A stretch of 8,087 bases of DNA, taken from Bacteroidales bacterium (GTDB taxonomy: Bacteria > Bacteroidota > Bacteroidia > Bacteroidales > FEN-979). The notes under the pieces were generated by a model. It was not told where the DNA came from. It did no database searches and was given only the letters and a program-made list of their open reading frames with translations. Both the position numbers and the translations under genes were made by a program. The stretch lies in contig JAFGNY010000006.1 of the NCBI GenBank assembly GCA_016926765.1, positions 1 to 8,087 on the forward strand, written 5' to 3'. Below are positions 6,930 to 8,087 of the stretch, in pieces; position 1 is the first letter of the stretch, and each line of letters begins with the position of its first letter.

Positions 6930-8087
6930 TCAGAAGTCAAGGCTTAGTGAAAAATAGAAGATCGGTTTTCTTACCCGTCCGTCTTCCACGCCCCAGGCAA
7001 GGTCGGCACGAATAAAATATCCCAGCAACCGTGAACGCAAACCACCTCCAAATCCGCCCACCAGCGGATCTTTGATCATCTCAACCTGGATAAAGAGGGG
7101 GTTTCGGTAGATATACTTCCGGAACAGCTGGTTGTCTTTTGACCAGGGGGTTGCTCCCGTCCAGGCTGTTCCCAGATCACCGAACGCTACGATCTGAAAG
7201 TTGTTGAGGAAGTCGGAACGGATAGGGCGGTTGAAAAAGTAACGGAATACCGGCAGCCTGATCTCACTGTTGATCACAAAAAAGCTGTTCCCGTTGCGGA
7301 TGTTCTGGTTAAATCCCCGCATATTGGTCGCGAGTGTCTGGAAGACATAGTGCTGATCCATCGCCACGGGTGTATTCATATCAAACCGCGGCCACAACCA
7401 GTTATCAACGCCTCCCATATAGTAGACCAGTTTGTCGCTTCCAAACGAGGTGCTTGCGGCAATCCGGTTCGCCCAGATCATGGTGCGGTGAATTTTCTGG
7501 TAGTTTCGGAAATCCAGCCCCAGCACAATCACGCTGGTTCCTTTTCCATTGACCAGCTGGTAGTACTCCCCGAACATCTTGTATCGGGTCCCGTGATAGA
7601 GGTTGACTCCGATATTCCGGGTATTATCATACGTAACCTCCCCTTTCAGGCTTCCCCACACGCTGTGTACATCAGGTTTCTCCAGGTTCACCTGGTCGGT
7701 GGAGAGGTAGACAGCCCGGTCGTACCGCACGGAAGCCGTCCCGCGGATGTTCAGAACAGGTGTAAAGGGATAGGTGACGATGTAATAGAGCTCATTGACT
7801 TTATGCCGGATGTATGAATAGAGTCCGTAATCGTCCGTTCCTACGCGGTGGTAGAGGATCTGATGGTCGAGCCGGCGTTTCAGGTTGCTGTAGCTGAACA
7901 TGTATTCGTTGTTCACCAGGTCGAAGTTGATGCGGATCCCTCCCGTCAGCCGGTAATCCTCCATCAGGTCGGTGATGCCCATCATGAACAGCACGTTGAA
8001 TCCGGGGTTGATGAATACAGGGGCGTTTCCCGTGCTGAATGGCTGGTACGACGTGTTGAGGTAAGTGAAGTCAATCTGTGTCACCAT
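6930..8087 (-). CDS. Omp85/BamA-like outer membrane beta-barrel protein, C-terminal part (5' end cut by window)
   Basis: The last 385 residues of a longer protein; the Met codon at the window edge is probably internal. The sequence is an alternation of amphipathic strands rich in Tyr, Phe and Trp, as in outer membrane barrels. Omp85 landmarks occur in the right order: YYMGG (222-226), the lid-loop motif MRGF (256-259; family (V/L)RG(Y/F)), NSEIRLPVF (273-281), FGDLGTAW (302-309), GGFGGGLR (344-351) and a C-terminal strand ending in Phe (FYFSLSLDF), which serves as the beta-signal for barrel assembly. Members assemble or translocate proteins or lipids at the outer membrane. Whether POTRA domains or another N-terminal region precede the barrel cannot be seen, so BamA, TamA-like or a surface-antigen protein specific to Bacteroidota are all possible. 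In some Bacteroidota such barrels are fused to TolB-like propellers. The stop lies one base before the YhbP-like start. Confidence 0.85.
   Translation of the reverse strand: MVTQIDFTYLNTSYQPFSTGNAPVFINPGFNVLFMMGITDLMEDYRLTGGIRINFDLVNNEYMFSYSNLKRRLDHQILYHRVGTDDYGLYSYIRHKVNELYYIVTYPFTPVLNIRGTASVRYDRAVYLSTDQVNLEKPDVHSVWGSLKGEVTYDNTRNIGVNLYHGTRYKMFGEYYQLVNGKGTSVIVLGLDFRNYQKIHRTMIWANRIAASTSFGSDKLVYYMGGVDNWLWPRFDMNTPVAMDQHYVFQTLATNMRGFNQNIRNGNSFFVINSEIRLPVFRYFFNRPIRSDFLNNFQIVAFGDLGTAWTGATPWSKDNQLFRKYIYRNPLFIQVEMIKDPLVGGFGGGLRSRLLGYFIRADLAWGVEDGRVRKPIFYFSLSLDF

Noticed and set aside
6929..6940. TTG start at 6940 for the YhbP-like protein
   Set aside because: The ATG at 6928 follows the preceding stop by one base and aligns with the E. 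coli YhbP N-terminus, so it is the better start.
7350..7817. 155-residue plus-strand open frame inside the outer membrane barrel gene
   Set aside because: It is antisense to strands with clear Omp85 motifs and is rich in His, Pro and Arg in a shadow-frame pattern.
8085..8087. Met codon at the right edge as the true start of the outer membrane protein
   Set aside because: The frame is open to the window edge, there is no signal peptide after this Met, and the barrel begins mid-strand, so it is an internal codon.

Overview
The window looks like ordinary chromosomal DNA from a member of the Bacteroidota, probably an anaerobic Bacteroidales-type organism. The evidence is indirect: no clear Shine-Dalgarno sequences before the starts, a cobalamin-dependent (class II) ribonucleotide reductase, a long-chain polyprenyl diphosphate synthase of the kind used for menaquinone, and an Omp85-type outer membrane barrel, which means a diderm cell. 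Genus and species cannot be read from the sequence. There is no sign of a mobile element, phage, CRISPR array, tRNA or rRNA.

Layout from left to right. Positions 1-1278 (+) hold the 3' end of an OmpR/PhoB-type response regulator, followed by its sensor histidine kinase with a 4-base ATGA overlap: a two-component operon. Convergent to it, at 1288-2262 (-), is an IspB-like polyprenyl diphosphate synthase with a GTG start. After a 97-base divergent intergenic region comes a two-gene (+) unit at 2360-3540. Its first gene is a radical SAM protein of the TYW1-like COG0731 type. Its second, again with an ATGA overlap, is a small protein of four tandem ~25-residue repeats that I do not recognise.

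Convergent to that unit is a large (-) gene at 3570-6251, the class II adenosylcobalamin-dependent ribonucleotide reductase NrdJ, with all its catalytic residues. A 239-base AT-rich intergenic region (6252-6490) lies upstream of it. Beyond this, also on (-), is a YhbP-like protein with a flavin-reductase/PNPOx-like split barrel (6491-6928). It sits one base after the stop of the gene before it, the C-terminal part of an Omp85/BamA-like outer membrane barrel protein (6930-8087, cut by the window edge).

The genes are mostly housekeeping: signalling, isoprenoid quinone side chain, dNTP supply and outer membrane. They do not form one pathway. The least explained parts are the translationally coupled radical SAM/repeat-protein pair, the cysteine cluster in the YhbP-like protein, and the inverted repeat upstream of nrdJ. 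I found no strong evidence for a wholly new multi-gene system.
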